Shown: positions 8,952 to 18,561, numbered from the stretch's first letter. The stretch is 64,000 nt of DNA from Bacillus atrophaeus (GCF_001584335.1 NZ_LSBB01000018.1:372001-436000), one strand, 5' to 3'. The notes: generated from the letters alone by a model not told the origin. Translations and numbers: made by a program.

Positions 8952-9719
8952 ATGGATGTGGAGGTTAAGAAAAACAGTAAAAACGCGCAGCTGAAGGACC
9001 ACGAAGTCAAGGATTTAATTAAAAGAAGCCAAGACGGCGACCAGCAGGCAAGAGACCTCCTCATAGAAAAAAACATGCGTCTTGTATGGTCAGTTGTTCA
9101 GCGATTTTTAAACAGAGGCTATGAGCCTGATGACCTTTTTCAAATCGGATGTATCGGGTTATTAAAATCAGTTGATAAATTCGATTTATCGTATGATGTC
9201 CGTTTTTCCACATATGCCGTCCCCATGATCATCGGTGAAATTCAGCGTTTTATCAGAGATGACGGAACCGTAAAAGTGTCTAGATCTTTAAAAGAGCTCG
9301 GAAATAAAATTCGGCGTGCGAAAGATGAACTGTCTAAAACATACGGAAGAGTGCCGACCGTTCAAGAGATCGCGGAGCACTTGGAGATTGATGCGGAGGA
9401 TGTCGTACTCGCTCAAGAAGCCGTGCGCGCCCCTTCATCCATTCATGAAACAGTGTATGAAAACGATGGAGATCCAATCACGCTGCTCGATCAAATCGCC
9501 GATCACTCGGAAGAAAAGTGGTTTGATAAAATCGCGCTCAAAGAAGCGATCAGTGATTTGGAAGAACGGGAAAAGCTCATCGTTTATCTCAGGTATTATA
9601 AAGACCAAACCCAATCAGAGGTTGCTGAACGGCTTGGGATATCGCAAGTGCAAGTATCAAGGCTTGAAAAGAAAATCTTAAAGCAGATTAAAGTTCAAAT
9701 GGACCATACAGAAAGCTAG
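8952..9719 (+). CDS. sigF: RNA polymerase sigma-F factor
   Basis: Early forespore-specific sigma factor of 255 residues. Region 2 shows NMRLVWSVVQRF, PDDLFQIGCIGLLK and FSTYAVPMIIGEIQRF. Region 3 is around residues 120-165. Region 4 has the helix-turn-helix in SEVAERLGISQVQVSR. An AAGGAG ribosome site precedes the ATG. Held inactive by SpoIIAB before septation. Last gene of the spoIIA operon; the terminator overlaps its stop codon. Confidence 0.97.
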   Translation: MDVEVKKNSKNAQLKDHEVKDLIKRSQDGDQQARDLLIEKNMRLVWSVVQRFLNRGYEPDDLFQIGCIGLLKSVDKFDLSYDVRFSTYAVPMIIGEIQRFIRDDGTVKVSRSLKELGNKIRRAKDELSKTYGRVPTVQEIAEHLEIDAEDVVLAQEAVRAPSSIHETVYENDGDPITLLDQIADHSEEKWFDKIALKEAISDLEEREKLIVYLRYYKDQTQSEVAERLGISQVQVSRLEKKILKQIKVQMDHTES

Positions 9720-9745
9720 CCTTTTCATAAGGCTAGCTTTTTTAT
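9712..9745 (+). terminator. Terminator of spoIIA operon
   Basis: Stem AAAGCTAGCC / GGCTAGCTTT with a T-run; it begins within the last codons of sigF. Confidence 0.9.
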
Positions 9746-9788
9746 GTTGAAAAGAGATTGGTGGTAATTTATGGTCTTTCGGTGCGGA

Positions 9789-9818
9789 TGAATGATAAAA
9801 CAATCGAACCACATACTA
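9789..9818 (+). promoter_or_regulatory. SigG promoter of spoVA operon
   Basis: TGAATG (9789-9794), 17-base spacer, CATACTA (9812-9818), a close match to the late-forespore SigG consensus. The spoVA operon is SigG-dependent in B. subtilis. Confidence 0.85.
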
Positions 9819-9848
9819 CATATATAACCACCCGAAAGATGGTGACCC

Positions 9849-10472
9849 ATGTTGGAACGACGCATATTTATCAGACTCCGCCACCGGGTGCTGGCACATC
9901 CGGGTGATATCATCACAGTCGGACATACAGCACAAATTGAAGGACAGCATCAGCTGAAAAAACGGCTGTCAGCCTTGCCCCTTTACCAGGTGAGCAAAAA
10001 AGATAAAAACATCGTGATCCTGGATATCATAAAAGTGCTGAAAGCCATCCATAAAACTGATCCGACGCTCGATGTCCAAACGGTTGGAGGAGCGGAGACC
10101 ATTGTCGAGATTCAATATAAAAAAAGGCGATTATCCGGCGTTCTCTTTATTGGCGTTTGGATGCTTCTATTCATCGGGTCTTGTCTTGCGATTATGAATT
10201 TTCATGAAGATGTGAGCATGAGAGATGTTCATATTGCGTTATATGAAATGATTACCGGAGAGCGGAATGAATATCCGTATCTTCTACAGATCCCGTACAG
10301 CATCGGTCTTGGTTTGGGCATGATCATCTTTTTTAATCATGTTTTTAAAAAGCGCCTTAACGAAGAGCCAAGCCCGCTTGAAGTTGAGATGTTTAATTAT
10401 CAGCTTGATCTCGATGAATATGTGGCGATGAATGAAAATCAAGAAACGACAAAGGACTTGCATGATCGTTAG
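9849..10472 (+). CDS. spoVAA: Stage V sporulation protein AA
   Basis: First gene of the spoVA operon, 207 residues. The N-terminal 90 residues are soluble; two hydrophobic segments follow at about 98-120 and 150-172 and the tail is acidic. SpoVA proteins carry Ca-dipicolinate into the spore and release it at germination, in the spore inner membrane. The specific job of AA is not visible from sequence. The gene starts shortly after a strong SigG promoter and overlaps spoVAB by 11 bases. Confidence 0.94.
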   Translation: MLERRIFIRLRHRVLAHPGDIITVGHTAQIEGQHQLKKRLSALPLYQVSKKDKNIVILDIIKVLKAIHKTDPTLDVQTVGGAETIVEIQYKKRRLSGVLFIGVWMLLFIGSCLAIMNFHEDVSMRDVHIALYEMITGERNEYPYLLQIPYSIGLGLGMIIFFNHVFKKRLNEEPSPLEVEMFNYQLDLDEYVAMNENQETTKDLHDR

Positions 10473-10887
10473 TATTTTGTTCGTTATGTTTGTCGGGCTT
10501 GGGGGCGGCTTAACGGTGGGGGCTGGATTTGTCGCATTTCTCACTGTTATGGGGATTATTCCGCGACTCATGCAGCTGACCAAAACCATGCGATTTATTC
10601 AGGCCTATGAAGGTGCTGTTATATTAGGCGCTGTTTATGGAGGCTGGGAAACGCTGCACATGAATCATCTCTTTTTGTCAAAATGGCTCGCGGTCCCGGT
10701 CGGGCTGCTTGCCGGTGTATTTATCGGTATGCTTGCGGCCGCCCTGACGGAAGTGTTAAACGTTTTGCCTATTTTAGCAAAACGAATCGGCCTAGGCAGC
10801 AAAATCATCATTCTTATCATGGCCATAGTATTTGGCAAAATAGCGGGATCTTTGTTTCATTGGCTGTATTTTATCCATCATTTTTAA
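10462..10887 (+). CDS. spoVAB: Stage V sporulation protein AB
   Basis: Integral membrane protein of 141 residues with about four to five hydrophobic segments, in the SpoVA dipicolinate channel complex. The ATG at 10462 lies inside the end of spoVAA, with AAAGGA five bases upstream. Starting there reproduces the expected MIVSILFV N-terminus and the B. subtilis length; an earlier in-frame ATG at 10432 would add ten polar residues inside spoVAA. Confidence 0.93.
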   Translation: MIVSILFVMFVGLGGGLTVGAGFVAFLTVMGIIPRLMQLTKTMRFIQAYEGAVILGAVYGGWETLHMNHLFLSKWLAVPVGLLAGVFIGMLAAALTEVLNVLPILAKRIGLGSKIIILIMAIVFGKIAGSLFHWLYFIHHF

Positions 10888-10899
10888 GGAGGTTCCTTC

Positions 10900-11352
10900 A
10901 TGTCTAATTTAAAAGAAAATTACAAATCAAAAGTTAAAACATATCAGCCGAAGCCGCCGTACATATGGAACTGCGTAAAAGCCTTTCTAGTCGGCGGTTT
11001 GATTTGCATGATTGGTCAAGCCTTGCAAAATTTCTACATCCACTTTTTTGATTTTAATGAAAAAACCGCGGGTAATCCGACTGCGGCAACATTGATCTTA
11101 CTTTCCGCCTTACTTACCGGTTTTGGCATTTATGATAGAATCGGACAGTTTGCCGGAGCGGGATCTGCTGTTCCGGTCACAGGCTTCGCCAACAGTATGG
11201 CAAGCGCCGCGCTTGAACATAGAAGCGAAGGGCTTGTGCTCGGTGTTGCGACAAACATGTTTAAACTCGCCGGAAACGTCATTGTGTTTGGGGTTGTGGC
11301 AGCTTATATTGTCGGAATGATTCGGTTTGCTTTTGAAAGAATGTTTTCATAG
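10900..11352 (+). CDS. spoVAC: Stage V sporulation protein AC
   Basis: Membrane protein of 150 residues with a polar start (KVKTYQPKPPYIWNCVKAF) and about four hydrophobic segments, including GGLICMIGQALQ and a Gly-rich GSAVPVTGFANSM stretch. In B. subtilis SpoVAC behaves as a mechanosensitive channel part in germination. It shares a fold with SpoVAEB downstream (both have GFGIYD and PV-x-FxxS motifs). Strong AAGGAGG ribosome site. Confidence 0.95.
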   Translation: MSNLKENYKSKVKTYQPKPPYIWNCVKAFLVGGLICMIGQALQNFYIHFFDFNEKTAGNPTAATLILLSALLTGFGIYDRIGQFAGAGSAVPVTGFANSMASAALEHRSEGLVLGVATNMFKLAGNVIVFGVVAAYIVGMIRFAFERMFS

Positions 11353-11364
11353 GAGGAGAAGGAA

Positions 11365-12381
11365 ATGAAATTAACTGGAAAGCAAACCTGGGTGTTTGAA
11401 CATCCCATATTTGTGAATTCAGAAGGAACGGCAGTGGGGCCTAAGGAAAAAGACGGCCCGCTTGGATCTTTATTTGATAAAACCTATGATGAAATGCATT
11501 GTAATCAAAAAAACTGGGAAATGGCAGAACGGCAGTTAATGGAGGATGCGGTCAGCTCTGCTTTGCAAAAAAACAATTTGCAAAAAGACGATATCGACCT
11601 GTTTCTCGCTGGAGATCTCCTCAATCAGAATGTTACGGCGAATTACGTGGCGAGACATCTGAAAATCCCGTTCCTTTGTATGTTTGGAGCGTGCTCAACA
11701 TCCATGGAAACCGTCGCTGTTGCATCTGCCCTGATTGATGGAGGGTTTGCGAACAGAGCGATTGCGGCGACAAGCAGCCATAATGCAACCGCAGAAAGGC
11801 AATTCCGGTATCCTACGGAGTACGGCGGCCAAAAACCGGATACGGCAACTTCGACAGTTACAGGAAGCGGGGCTGTGGTTATCAGCCAGACGCCGAGTGA
11901 AATCCAAATCACAAGTGCCACCGTCGGAAAAGTAAGCGACCTTGGCATTACCGATCCGTTTGATATGGGATCGGCTATGGCACCTGCCGCGGCCGACACG
12001 ATCAAACAGCACTTGAAGGATATGAACCGGACTGCTGATGATTATGATCTTATTCTGACAGGCGACCTCTCAGGCGTCGGTTCGCCTATTGTCAAAGATT
12101 TGTTAAAAGAAGAAGGGTTTTCTCTCGGGACAAAACATGATGATTGCGGGCTTCTCATTTATACGCCGGACCAGCAGGTATTTGCGGGTGGAAGCGGCTG
12201 TGCCTGCTCCGCTGTAGTCACGTACACCTATATTTTTAATCAGCTAAAAGCGGGAGAACTCAACCGCGTTTTGGTCGTAGCGACCGGTGCGCTGTTAAGT
12301 CCGACGATGATACAGCAAAAAGAATCTATCCCGACGATTGCCCATGGTGTTGTATTTGAGCGTGCAGGAGGTGCATCGTAA
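11365..12381 (+). CDS. spoVAD: Stage V sporulation protein AD
   Basis: Soluble 338-residue protein with a thiolase/ketoacyl-synthase fold that binds dipicolinate on the outer face of the inner membrane. Thiolase-like features are a Cys in [11 protein letters not shown] and Gly-rich GSGAVVIS and GSGCACSAV segments. It is not expected to be an active enzyme. An AGGAGGAGAAGG ribosome site precedes the ATG, and the stop overlaps the spoVAEB start by one base (TAATG). Confidence 0.96.
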   Translation: MKLTGKQTWVFEHPIFVNSEGTAVGPKEKDGPLGSLFDKTYDEMHCNQKNWEMAERQLMEDAVSSALQKNNLQKDDIDLFLAGDLLNQNVTANYVARHLKIPFLCMFGACSTSMETVAVASALIDGGFANRAIAATSSHNATAERQFRYPTEYGGQKPDTATSTVTGSGAVVISQTPSEIQITSATVGKVSDLGITDPFDMGSAMAPAAADTIKQHLKDMNRTADDYDLILTGDLSGVGSPIVKDLLKEEGFSLGTKHDDCGLLIYTPDQQVFAGGSGCACSAVVTYTYIFNQLKAGELNRVLVVATGALLSPTMIQQKESIPTIAHGVVFERAGGAS

Positions 12382-12731
12382 TGGACTATCTTCTTGCTTT
12401 TGTGTGCGGAGGCGCAATCTGCATTATCGGCCAGATCTTATTAGATGTTTTCAAATTAACGCCGGCTCACGTGATGACATCCTTTGTTGTAGCCGGCGCC
12501 ATATTGGACGGATTTGGAATTTATGATAAATTTATTGAATTTGCAGGAGGGGGCGCTACTGTTCCTATCGTCAGCTTTGGCCACAGCCTTCTGCATGGCG
12601 CTATGCATCAGGCGCATGTACACGGCTTTATCGGCATCGGAATGGGGATTTTCGAACTGACATCTGCGGGAATCTCAGCCGCCATTTTATTCGCTTTTCT
12701 TGTAGCCGTTATTTTCAAACCGAAAGGATAA
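12381..12731 (+). CDS. spoVAEB: Stage V sporulation protein AEB
   Basis: Small integral membrane protein of 116 residues, paralogous to SpoVAC, with about three to four hydrophobic segments and the motif [14 protein letters not shown]. Part of the SpoVA channel. Its start codon shares one base with the spoVAD stop, so translation is coupled. Confidence 0.94.
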   Translation: MDYLLAFVCGGAICIIGQILLDVFKLTPAHVMTSFVVAGAILDGFGIYDKFIEFAGGGATVPIVSFGHSLLHGAMHQAHVHGFIGIGMGIFELTSAGISAAILFAFLVAVIFKPKG

Positions 12732-12738
12732 TGCCGAC

Positions 12739-13329
12739 ATGACGACAAAACGGAAGGTCATACTTGTTACTGACGGGGATATCTATGCTGCTAAAACCAT
12801 CGAATATGCAGCCGCGCAAGTGGGAGGGCGCTGCATTTCGCAATCAAAGGGCAATCCTTCGGTCAGGAGCGGGGCGGAATTAGTGAAAATGATTCATTCG
12901 GCCCCGAATGACCCGGTATTTGTCATGTTTGATGACTCCGGTCTGCAAGGAGAAGGACCGGGGGAAACCGCTCTGAAATATGTTGCCTCCTATCCCTCAA
13001 TAGAAGTGCTCGGTGTCATAGCGGTTGCGTCTAAGACCCATCAGGCTGAGTGGACAAAGGTCGATGTAAGTATTGACCGGGATGGAGAATTAACCGAATT
13101 TGGAGTGGATAAAATCGGGATGAGGGAATTTGATGAGCACAGAATGAGCGGAGACACCGTCTATTGTCTTGATAAACTCGATGTCCCGCTTATTGTCGGT
13201 ATCGGAGATATAGGAAAAATGGGCAGAAAAGACGATATCAGCAAAGGATCGCCGATTACCATGAAAGCTGTCGAGTATATTTTAGAAAGGAGCGGGTATC
13301 ATGGCGGACAAATCGAAAGAGAAAATTAG
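12739..13329 (+). CDS. spoVAEA: Stage V sporulation protein AEA
   Basis: Soluble 196-residue protein without signal peptide or membrane segment. Conserved features are VTDGD near the N-terminus, [10 protein letters not shown] and [13 protein letters not shown]. The biochemical role is not established. It overlaps spoVAF by 29 bases. Its C-terminus ([12 protein letters not shown]) is encoded in that overlap and is slightly shorter than I remember for B. subtilis. Confidence 0.92.
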   Translation: MTTKRKVILVTDGDIYAAKTIEYAAAQVGGRCISQSKGNPSVRSGAELVKMIHSAPNDPVFVMFDDSGLQGEGPGETALKYVASYPSIEVLGVIAVASKTHQAEWTKVDVSIDRDGELTEFGVDKIGMREFDEHRMSGDTVYCLDKLDVPLIVGIGDIGKMGRKDDISKGSPITMKAVEYILERSGYHGGQIEREN

Positions 13330-14782
13330 AGTATACCGAGATCCTTCAAAAAATGAAGCGTATTATAAAAACAGGGTCGGCATGGGAACAAGCTATGATG
13401 TCGGTGTCCGCAAACTTAATATATTAGACCGGGAAGTTCAGCTTTATTATCTGAATGGACTATGTGATACAGCTTATATTATTCATTTGATGAGAGAACT
13501 TTTAGCCATTAATAATCGCAAAGAGGATTCAGATGAGTTAATAAACATTGTGGAAAACAGATTGCTGAATGCACAGGTAGAAAAAGTTGAAACATTGGAC
13601 GAAGCAACAGATCAAGTCTTATCCGGATTGATTGCCGTTATTGTTGAAGATGCGGGCTTTGCATTTATCATTGATGTAAGGAGTTATCCCGGGCGGATGC
13701 CGGAAGAGCCTGATACAGAGAAGGTTGTTCGGGGCGCCAGAGACGGATTCGTCGAAAATATCGTCGTCAACACGGCTTTGATCAGAAGACGGATCAGGGA
13801 TGAGCGTCTTCGTATTAAAATGACAAAAGTCGGTGAACGTTCAAAAACCGATATCAGCATTTGCTATATTGAGGATATTGCAGACCCCGATTTGGTCAGC
13901 ATCGTCGAAAAAGAAGTTGAATCTATTGAGATTGACGGTTTAACGATGGCTGATAAAACAGTAGAGGAATTTATGGTGAAACAGCGCTATAATCCGTTTC
14001 CGCTTGTCCGTTATACGGAAAGGCCAGATGTAGCTGCCAATCATATACTTGAAGGTCATGTCATTGTAATTGTGGATACGTCACCAAGCGTTATTATTAC
14101 CCCGACGACCATTTTCCACCATGTACAGCATGCTGAGGAATACAGACAAGCTCCCTCTGTCGGCACGTTTCTCAGATGGGTCAGATTTTTTGGCATTTTA
14201 TCATCGACCGTATTGTTGCCGCTTTGGTTCTTGTTTGTCCTCGATCCATGGCTTCTGCCTGATAGACTTGATTTTATCGGATTAAACAAAAATACTCATA
14301 TCCCGATTGTCCTTCAAATTTTCTTAGCGGACTTAGGTGTTGAATTCCTCAGAATGGCAGCCATTCATACTCCGACCGCTTTGTCTACAGCCATGGGGCT
14401 GATTGCGGCAGTCCTGATCGGTCAGATTGCGATTGACGTCGGCCTCTTTTCATCGGAAGTTATTTTGTATGTCTCGCTTGCCGCTATCGGCACTTTTACA
14501 ACACCGAGCTATGAATTGAGCGTGGCGAACAAAATGGCCCGCCTATTGCTGTTGGTATTTGTTGCTTTATTTCATGTGAAAGGATTTGTAATCGGATTGA
14601 CATTGCTCATTATTTCAATGGCAAACATCAAATCCCTTCAAACCCCTTATTTATGGCCGTTCATTCCTTTTAACGGAAAGGCATTATGTCAGGTGCTTGT
14701 CCGCACGGCTGTCCCTGGTGAAAAAGTCCGGCCGAGCATTGTCCACCCTAAAAATCGTGAAAGGCAGCCTGACAATTCATAA
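13301..14782 (+). CDS. spoVAF: Stage V sporulation protein AF (GerA-family)
   Basis: Membrane protein of 493 residues related to the A subunits of germinant receptors. A large soluble N-terminal domain (1 to about 285) contains [20 protein letters not shown], and about five to six hydrophobic segments follow (290-450). It associates with the spore inner membrane and helps germination. The start at 13301 lies inside spoVAEA, with GAAAGGAGC upstream. Last gene of the spoVA operon. Confidence 0.94.
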   Translation: MADKSKEKIRVYRDPSKNEAYYKNRVGMGTSYDVGVRKLNILDREVQLYYLNGLCDTAYIIHLMRELLAINNRKEDSDELINIVENRLLNAQVEKVETLDEATDQVLSGLIAVIVEDAGFAFIIDVRSYPGRMPEEPDTEKVVRGARDGFVENIVVNTALIRRRIRDERLRIKMTKVGERSKTDISICYIEDIADPDLVSIVEKEVESIEIDGLTMADKTVEEFMVKQRYNPFPLVRYTERPDVAANHILEGHVIVIVDTSPSVIITPTTIFHHVQHAEEYRQAPSVGTFLRWVRFFGILSSTVLLPLWFLFVLDPWLLPDRLDFIGLNKNTHIPIVLQIFLADLGVEFLRMAAIHTPTALSTAMGLIAAVLIGQIAIDVGLFSSEVILYVSLAAIGTFTTPSYELSVANKMARLLLLVFVALFHVKGFVIGLTLLIISMANIKSLQTPYLWPFIPFNGKALCQVLVRTAVPGEKVRPSIVHPKNRERQPDNS

Positions 14783-14787
14783 TCACA

Positions 14788-14816
14788 TTGAAACCGACTG
14801 AAGATTATGATATTGT
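14788..14816 (+). promoter_or_regulatory. Possible SigA promoter of lysA
   Basis: TTGAAA (14788-14793), 17-base spacer, TATTGT (14811-14816). A hairpin with T-run lies between it and lysA. Confidence 0.4.
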
Positions 14817-14846
14817 ATGTCTTAACTTATATGAGAACTACTAGGG

Positions 14847-14872
14847 AAGGGCCTTTCAAAACGGTCCTTTTC
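14847..14872 (+). terminator. Hairpin with T-run between spoVAF and lysA
   Basis: Stem AAGGGCC / GGTCCTT (one G-T pair) followed by TTTTC. It may end the spoVA transcript, or act in the lysA leader if the promoter at 14788 is used. Confidence 0.55.
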
Positions 14873-14904
14873 ACCCATAGGCGGACCAGAAAGAGGGAAT
14901 GACA

Positions 14905-16224
14905 TTGTTTTTACATGGGACATGCAGACAAAATCAGCACGGTCATTTGGAAATCGGAGGCGTGGACGCGCTTTATTTAGCGGAAAATTACGGCACTCCT
15001 CTTTATGTATATGATGTGGCTTTAATACGTGAGCGCGCTAAAAGCTTTCAACAGGCGTTTACTGCTGCCGGGTTAAAAGCGCAGGTCGCTTATGCGAGCA
15101 AGGCATTTTCTTCAGTCGCGATGATTCAGCTGGCGCAGGAAGAAGGGCTGTCATTAGATGTGGTTTCCGGCGGAGAGCTGTATACCGCGATTTCGGCTGG
15201 ATTTCCGGCGGAACGCATACATTTTCACGGGAACAATAAGAGCAGGGAAGAGCTGCAAATGGCACTTGAGCATCATATCGGCTGTATTGTCGTTGACAAC
15301 TTTTATGAAATCTCATTAATTGAAGAACTGTGCAAAGAGTCTGGTTACACTGTTGATGTTCTGCTCCGGATTACCCCGGGTGTAGAAGCGCATACACATG
15401 ATTACATCACGACAGGCCAAGAAGATTCAAAATTCGGTTTTGATCTGAATAATGGCCAGACAGAACGGGCGATTGAACAGATTCTGCCTTCAAACCACAT
15501 CCGTTTGCTTGGTGTGCATTGCCATATCGGTTCGCAAATTTTTGACACAGCCGGTTTTGTATTGGCCGCGGAAAAAATCTTCACGAAACTGGATGAATGG
15601 AGAGAATCATATTCCTTTATCTCGAAAGTGCTGAACTTAGGCGGCGGATTCGGAATCCGTTATACAGAAGAGGATGAGCCGCTGCCGGCAACAGTATACG
15701 TGGAGAAAATTATCGAAGCTGTAAAAGCAAACGCTGAGCGGTATTCTTTTTCCATTCCTGAAATCTGGATTGAACCGGGACGTTCACTTGTCGGAGACGC
15801 GGGGACAACACTTTATACAGTAGGGGCACAAAAAGAAGTACCCGGAACCCGCCGGTACGCAGCGGTCGACGGAGGCATGAGCGACAATATCCGCCCCGCG
15901 CTTTATCAGGCGAAGTATGAAGCGATTTCAGCCAATCGGATTGAAGAAGAGCATAATACAACGGTTTCCATCGCCGGAAAGTGCTGTGAGAGCGGAGATA
16001 TGCTGATCTGGGATATTGATCTTCCTGAAGTAAAAGCGGGCGACCTTCTCGCGGTATTTTGTACAGGCGCATACGGCTACAGTATGGCGAACAATTACAA
16101 TCGTATTCCAAGGCCCGCTGTTGTGTTTGTAGAAGACGGGGAAGCCCATCTTGTCATTAAAAGAGAAACATATGAAGACATTGTCAAATTAGATTTGCCC
16201 TTTAAAACGAAAGTAAAGCAATAA
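14905..16224 (+). CDS. lysA: Diaminopimelate decarboxylase
   Basis: PLP enzyme of 439 residues that converts meso-diaminopimelate to L-lysine, the last step of lysine synthesis. The PLP lysine is in VAYASKAFSS (about residue 60). Other markers are the HFHGNNKS segment, GVHCHIGSQI, the glycine loop NLGGGFGIRY and the C-terminal CCESGD motif. TTG at 14905 is preferred: AGAGGGA lies at proper distance, the protein then begins MFLHGT as in B. subtilis, and an ATG two codons earlier is too close to the ribosome site. A shared terminator separates it from convergent ypuA. Confidence 0.96.
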   Translation: MFLHGTCRQNQHGHLEIGGVDALYLAENYGTPLYVYDVALIRERAKSFQQAFTAAGLKAQVAYASKAFSSVAMIQLAQEEGLSLDVVSGGELYTAISAGFPAERIHFHGNNKSREELQMALEHHIGCIVVDNFYEISLIEELCKESGYTVDVLLRITPGVEAHTHDYITTGQEDSKFGFDLNNGQTERAIEQILPSNHIRLLGVHCHIGSQIFDTAGFVLAAEKIFTKLDEWRESYSFISKVLNLGGGFGIRYTEEDEPLPATVYVEKIIEAVKANAERYSFSIPEIWIEPGRSLVGDAGTTLYTVGAQKEVPGTRRYAAVDGGMSDNIRPALYQAKYEAISANRIEEEHNTTVSIAGKCCESGDMLIWDIDLPEVKAGDLLAVFCTGAYGYSMANNYNRIPRPAVVFVEDGEAHLVIKRETYEDIVKLDLPFKTKVKQ

Positions 16225-16253
16225 AAAAAGCGCCGGAATTTCGGCGCTTTTTT
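16224..16253. terminator. Bidirectional terminator between lysA and ypuA
   Basis: 12-bp stem AAAAAAGCGCCG / CGGCGCTTTTTT with loop GAATTT. It serves lysA on the plus strand and ypuA on the minus strand. Confidence 0.92.
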
Positions 16254-16255
16254 CT

Positions 16256-17155
16256 TTATCCGTTGGAGTTTGACTCGCTGCCGCCGGTGAAGATGGAGAC
16301 AATCGCATTCCAGATGGATACAAAGAAATCAATAACTTTCTGAATAAAACCTTTTCCTTCATCTGAATCAAGGAACTTTGTGATTTTATCTTTTGCTTTA
16401 TCAAGCTGATCGCCGACTTGGCCCCAGTCAATATTGACATTTTTCATCTTATTAAACAGGGAAACCAATTGATTTTTCTGGGCATCTGTCAGCGTGACGT
16501 TCAATTCAGATGCCGCGTCATCCACTTTCTTTTCGATGTCAGCTTTATTATCGGGTACGCCGTTTTTAGCGAAATCTTCTTTTATTTTTGCGATAAGGGC
16601 AGAAGCATTCTTATCACCAATGTCATTGCCAAGTTTTGACGTCGTTACAAGCTCTTCATTTGCCACTTGTTTAACATCCTCAGAAATTGCTTCATCAGAA
16701 GAGACTTCATAAGCTTTAATCAGGCCGGTTAAAGCGGCTGTGCCAGACACTTCAAAAGGAGCCGTTACATAAACTTTGGCATCCTTAACACCGGCTGTCA
16801 TAAGCGCATTTAAGTACATTTCATCCGTAATTGTATCGATATTGTGCGTCTCAACGTTTAACCCGGAACCTTTTTTCGCGATGGTAATGGAAGATGAAGA
16901 AATCGCTCTTGTGCCGATTTGCGCCCTTGGTATATATTTTCCTAAGTATTCGTGCTCTTCTTTATTAGTCACGGTTACTTTTGTCGCGTTATCAGGAGCA
17001 TTCATTTCATCAAGGACTTTTTGCCGATTTTCATTCGATAAATCCGCTCCAAGCGTGACAATTACATCTCCTACCGCCGCATCGGCGAGACTGACTTTCG
17101 GAATCGTCAGCAGCAAAACAAACGCTGCAAGCATTCCAATCCAAATTTTCTTCAA
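16256..17155 (-). CDS. ypuA: Secreted DUF1002 protein YpuA
   Basis: A 299-residue exported protein: signal peptide of about 24 residues ending SLADA, then a DUF1002 region (DVIVTLGADLSNENRQ, YLNALMTAGVKDAKV). A helical segment follows, and a hydrophobic C-terminal stretch near residues 268-288 may hold it at the membrane. Function is unknown; in B. subtilis it belongs to the SigM cell-envelope stress regulon, and a SigM-type promoter is visible upstream. Transcribed opposite to lysA and divergently from ppiB. Confidence 0.93.
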   Translation of the reverse strand: MKKIWIGMLAAFVLLLTIPKVSLADAAVGDVIVTLGADLSNENRQKVLDEMNAPDNATKVTVTNKEEHEYLGKYIPRAQIGTRAISSSSITIAKKGSGLNVETHNIDTITDEMYLNALMTAGVKDAKVYVTAPFEVSGTAALTGLIKAYEVSSDEAISEDVKQVANEELVTTSKLGNDIGDKNASALIAKIKEDFAKNGVPDNKADIEKKVDDAASELNVTLTDAQKNQLVSLFNKMKNVNIDWGQVGDQLDKAKDKITKFLDSDEGKGFIQKVIDFFVSIWNAIVSIFTGGSESNSNG

Positions 17156-17208
17156 AGCAGTTTGACCTCCTTCATTTCACAAACGGCGTAATATCTCCTT
17201 TTGTGAGA

Positions 17209-17236
17209 AGCTGCATCCATTATAATAAATGCAGCT
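17209..17236 (-). repeat. Inverted repeat in the ypuA 5' leader
   Basis: AGCTGCAT (17209-17216) and ATGCAGCT (17229-17236) form a perfect 8-bp stem with a 12-base AT-rich loop, between the ypuA promoter and its start. Confidence 0.6.
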
Positions 17237-17245
17237 ACGAAAGTA

Positions 17246-17274
17246 TAGACGGCTCAAATAACATTCAAGTTTCA
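17246..17274 (-). promoter_or_regulatory. SigM-type ECF promoter of ypuA
   Basis: On the minus strand: TGAAAC (-35, 17269-17274), 17-base spacer, CGTCTA (-10, 17246-17251). Matches the B. subtilis ECF consensus; ypuA is a known SigM target. Confidence 0.85.
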
Positions 17275-17320
17275 TTTTATTGCAATTATGGGCGATAGAT
17301 TCGTTTTCAACCGAGAGGTA

Positions 17321-17329
17321 TGGTATAAT
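17321..17329 (+). promoter_or_regulatory. Extended -10 promoter of ppiB
   Basis: TATAAT at 17324-17329, preceded by TGG, with no good -35. About 85 bases before ppiB. Confidence 0.5.
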
Positions 17330-17414
17330 AGCCGCGAAAAGGAGAGAACTTGCAGCAAATAAATACATAAAGATCTCCTTTAAAAATCTTAAAATAAAGA
17401 AAGTGGGCATACAA

Positions 17415-17846
17415 TTGAAAACAGGTTACTTTTTATTAGAAGACGGCAATAAAATCGAATTTGAACTATATCCGGAAGAAGCGCCGGGAACTGTTGCAAA
17501 CTTTGAGAAGCTTGCAAACGAAGGATTTTATGACGGTGTGACTTTTCACCGAGTCATTCCAGGTTTCGTAAGCCAGGGCGGTGACCCAACAGGAACAGGA
17601 GCAGGCGGCCCAGGATACACCATCAAATGTGAAACAGAAGGAAATCCGCACACACATGAAGCGGGCGCACTATCTATGGCTCACGCAGGAAAAGACACAG
17701 GCGGAAGCCAATTCTTCATCGTCCATGAGCCGCAGCCGCATCTAAACGGAGTACACACTGTTTTTGGCAAAGTGACAAGCGGTTTAGAACTTGCTAAAGG
17801 CATGTCTAATGGCGATGTAATGAAGGAAGTACGTGTACAAGGTTAA
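17415..17846 (+). CDS. ppiB: Peptidyl-prolyl cis-trans isomerase B (cyclophilin)
   Basis: Cytoplasmic cyclophilin of 143 residues that catalyses proline isomerisation. Cyclophilin landmarks are [15 protein letters not shown] near residue 45, the [11 protein letters not shown] loop, [15 protein letters not shown] near 95 and HTVFGKV near 120. The start is TTG at 17415, giving [11 protein letters not shown] and the same length as B. subtilis PpiB; the ribosome site (AAGTGGG) is weak. Single gene with its own promoter and terminator. Confidence 0.95.
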   Translation: MKTGYFLLEDGNKIEFELYPEEAPGTVANFEKLANEGFYDGVTFHRVIPGFVSQGGDPTGTGAGGPGYTIKCETEGNPHTHEAGALSMAHAGKDTGGSQFFIVHEPQPHLNGVHTVFGKVTSGLELAKGMSNGDVMKEVRVQG

Positions 17847-17855
17847 TAAATCATG

Positions 17856-17885
17856 AGCTTATCCTATATAGGATAAGCTTTTTTA
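17856..17885 (+). terminator. Terminator of ppiB
   Basis: Perfect 11-bp stem AGCTTATCCTA / TAGGATAAGCT followed by a T-run. Confidence 0.92.
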
Positions 17886-17934
17886 TAAGGACTAACTGTA
17901 TCGTGTACTGAATTTTCAGCATGTGATTTTAACG

Positions 17935-17963
17935 AGGATTCCTTTGGGAGTCCTTTTTTGATT
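17935..17963 (+). terminator. Second terminator-like hairpin after ppiB
   Basis: Stem AGGATTCC / GGAGTCCT (one G-T pair) with TTTTTT. No gene lies between this and the ppiB terminator, so it may be left over from a lost gene. Confidence 0.65.
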
Positions 17964-18056
17964 TATGGGCTCTAATGTAAAAAAATAAATAAATGCAAAG
18001 TAAATTTCATTTAGGGACAAAATACTTTTGATAAACATAGAAGGGAGGTAATTGAG

Positions 18057-18553
18057 ATGAAAAAAATGCGGTTTATTTCGTGTGTGATACTTGTCGTGAG
18101 CATCATGATACCCGCATTAGATACGAAAGCTTTAACTTTTAATGTCTTACCAATCAAACAAGTCACAAAACAATGGTCAGTTGAGGTTAGTAAAGCAAAG
18201 CAGATAAGAATGTATCATGGTCTGAAAAAGGGAAATATAATACTTATTCTATGGAAATCAAAAACGTTGGTAATGATGCAGCAACCGTTGAAATCCAAAT
18301 GTATAGAAATGAACCAGATTCAACTACAAGGCTCTCACTTTTTGGCTGTCCTGATGGCAAGTGTAAAAAACAAATTGAGGATGCACAATCTCTTGCCAGG
18401 AGCTTGAATAACGGAAATTCTGTTCAATATCTCAACTTTATGCTAGCGGAGGAAGCAACAGAATTAGAAGTGGATATTATATGGACTCAGAAAGGGCAAG
18501 AAGGCAGAGATTTAAAAGAAACCTTTAGATTCACTGAAAATGGTGTCAATTAA
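18057..18553 (+). pseudogene. Secreted protein of unknown family, frameshifted
   Basis: An AGGGAGG ribosome site precedes an ATG at 18057 and a clear signal peptide (about 24 residues, ending DTKA). The frame stays plausible through WSVEVSKA and then becomes non-protein-like; a second frame, starting D-K-N-V-S-W-S-E-K-G, carries the rest to a stop at 18551. The switch falls at a tandem AAAGC-AAAGC (18192-18201). Removing one copy gives a continuous protein of about 163 residues with two Cys in FGCPDGKCKK. I do not recognise the family. Either the strain carries a broken gene or there is a sequencing error. Confidence 0.65.
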
Positions 18554-18561
18554 TCGAAAGC

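Noticed and set aside
11643..12012. Long open frames on the minus strand within spoVAD
   Set aside because: They lie entirely opposite a secure spoVAD, lack ribosome sites and have composition unlike real proteins.
14783..14904. Lysine riboswitch before lysA
   Set aside because: The region is too short and lacks the conserved L-box blocks.
18057..18553. Programmed ribosomal frameshift in the secreted-protein gene
   Set aside because: There is no slippery heptamer or downstream pseudoknot; a tandem duplication explains the break simply.
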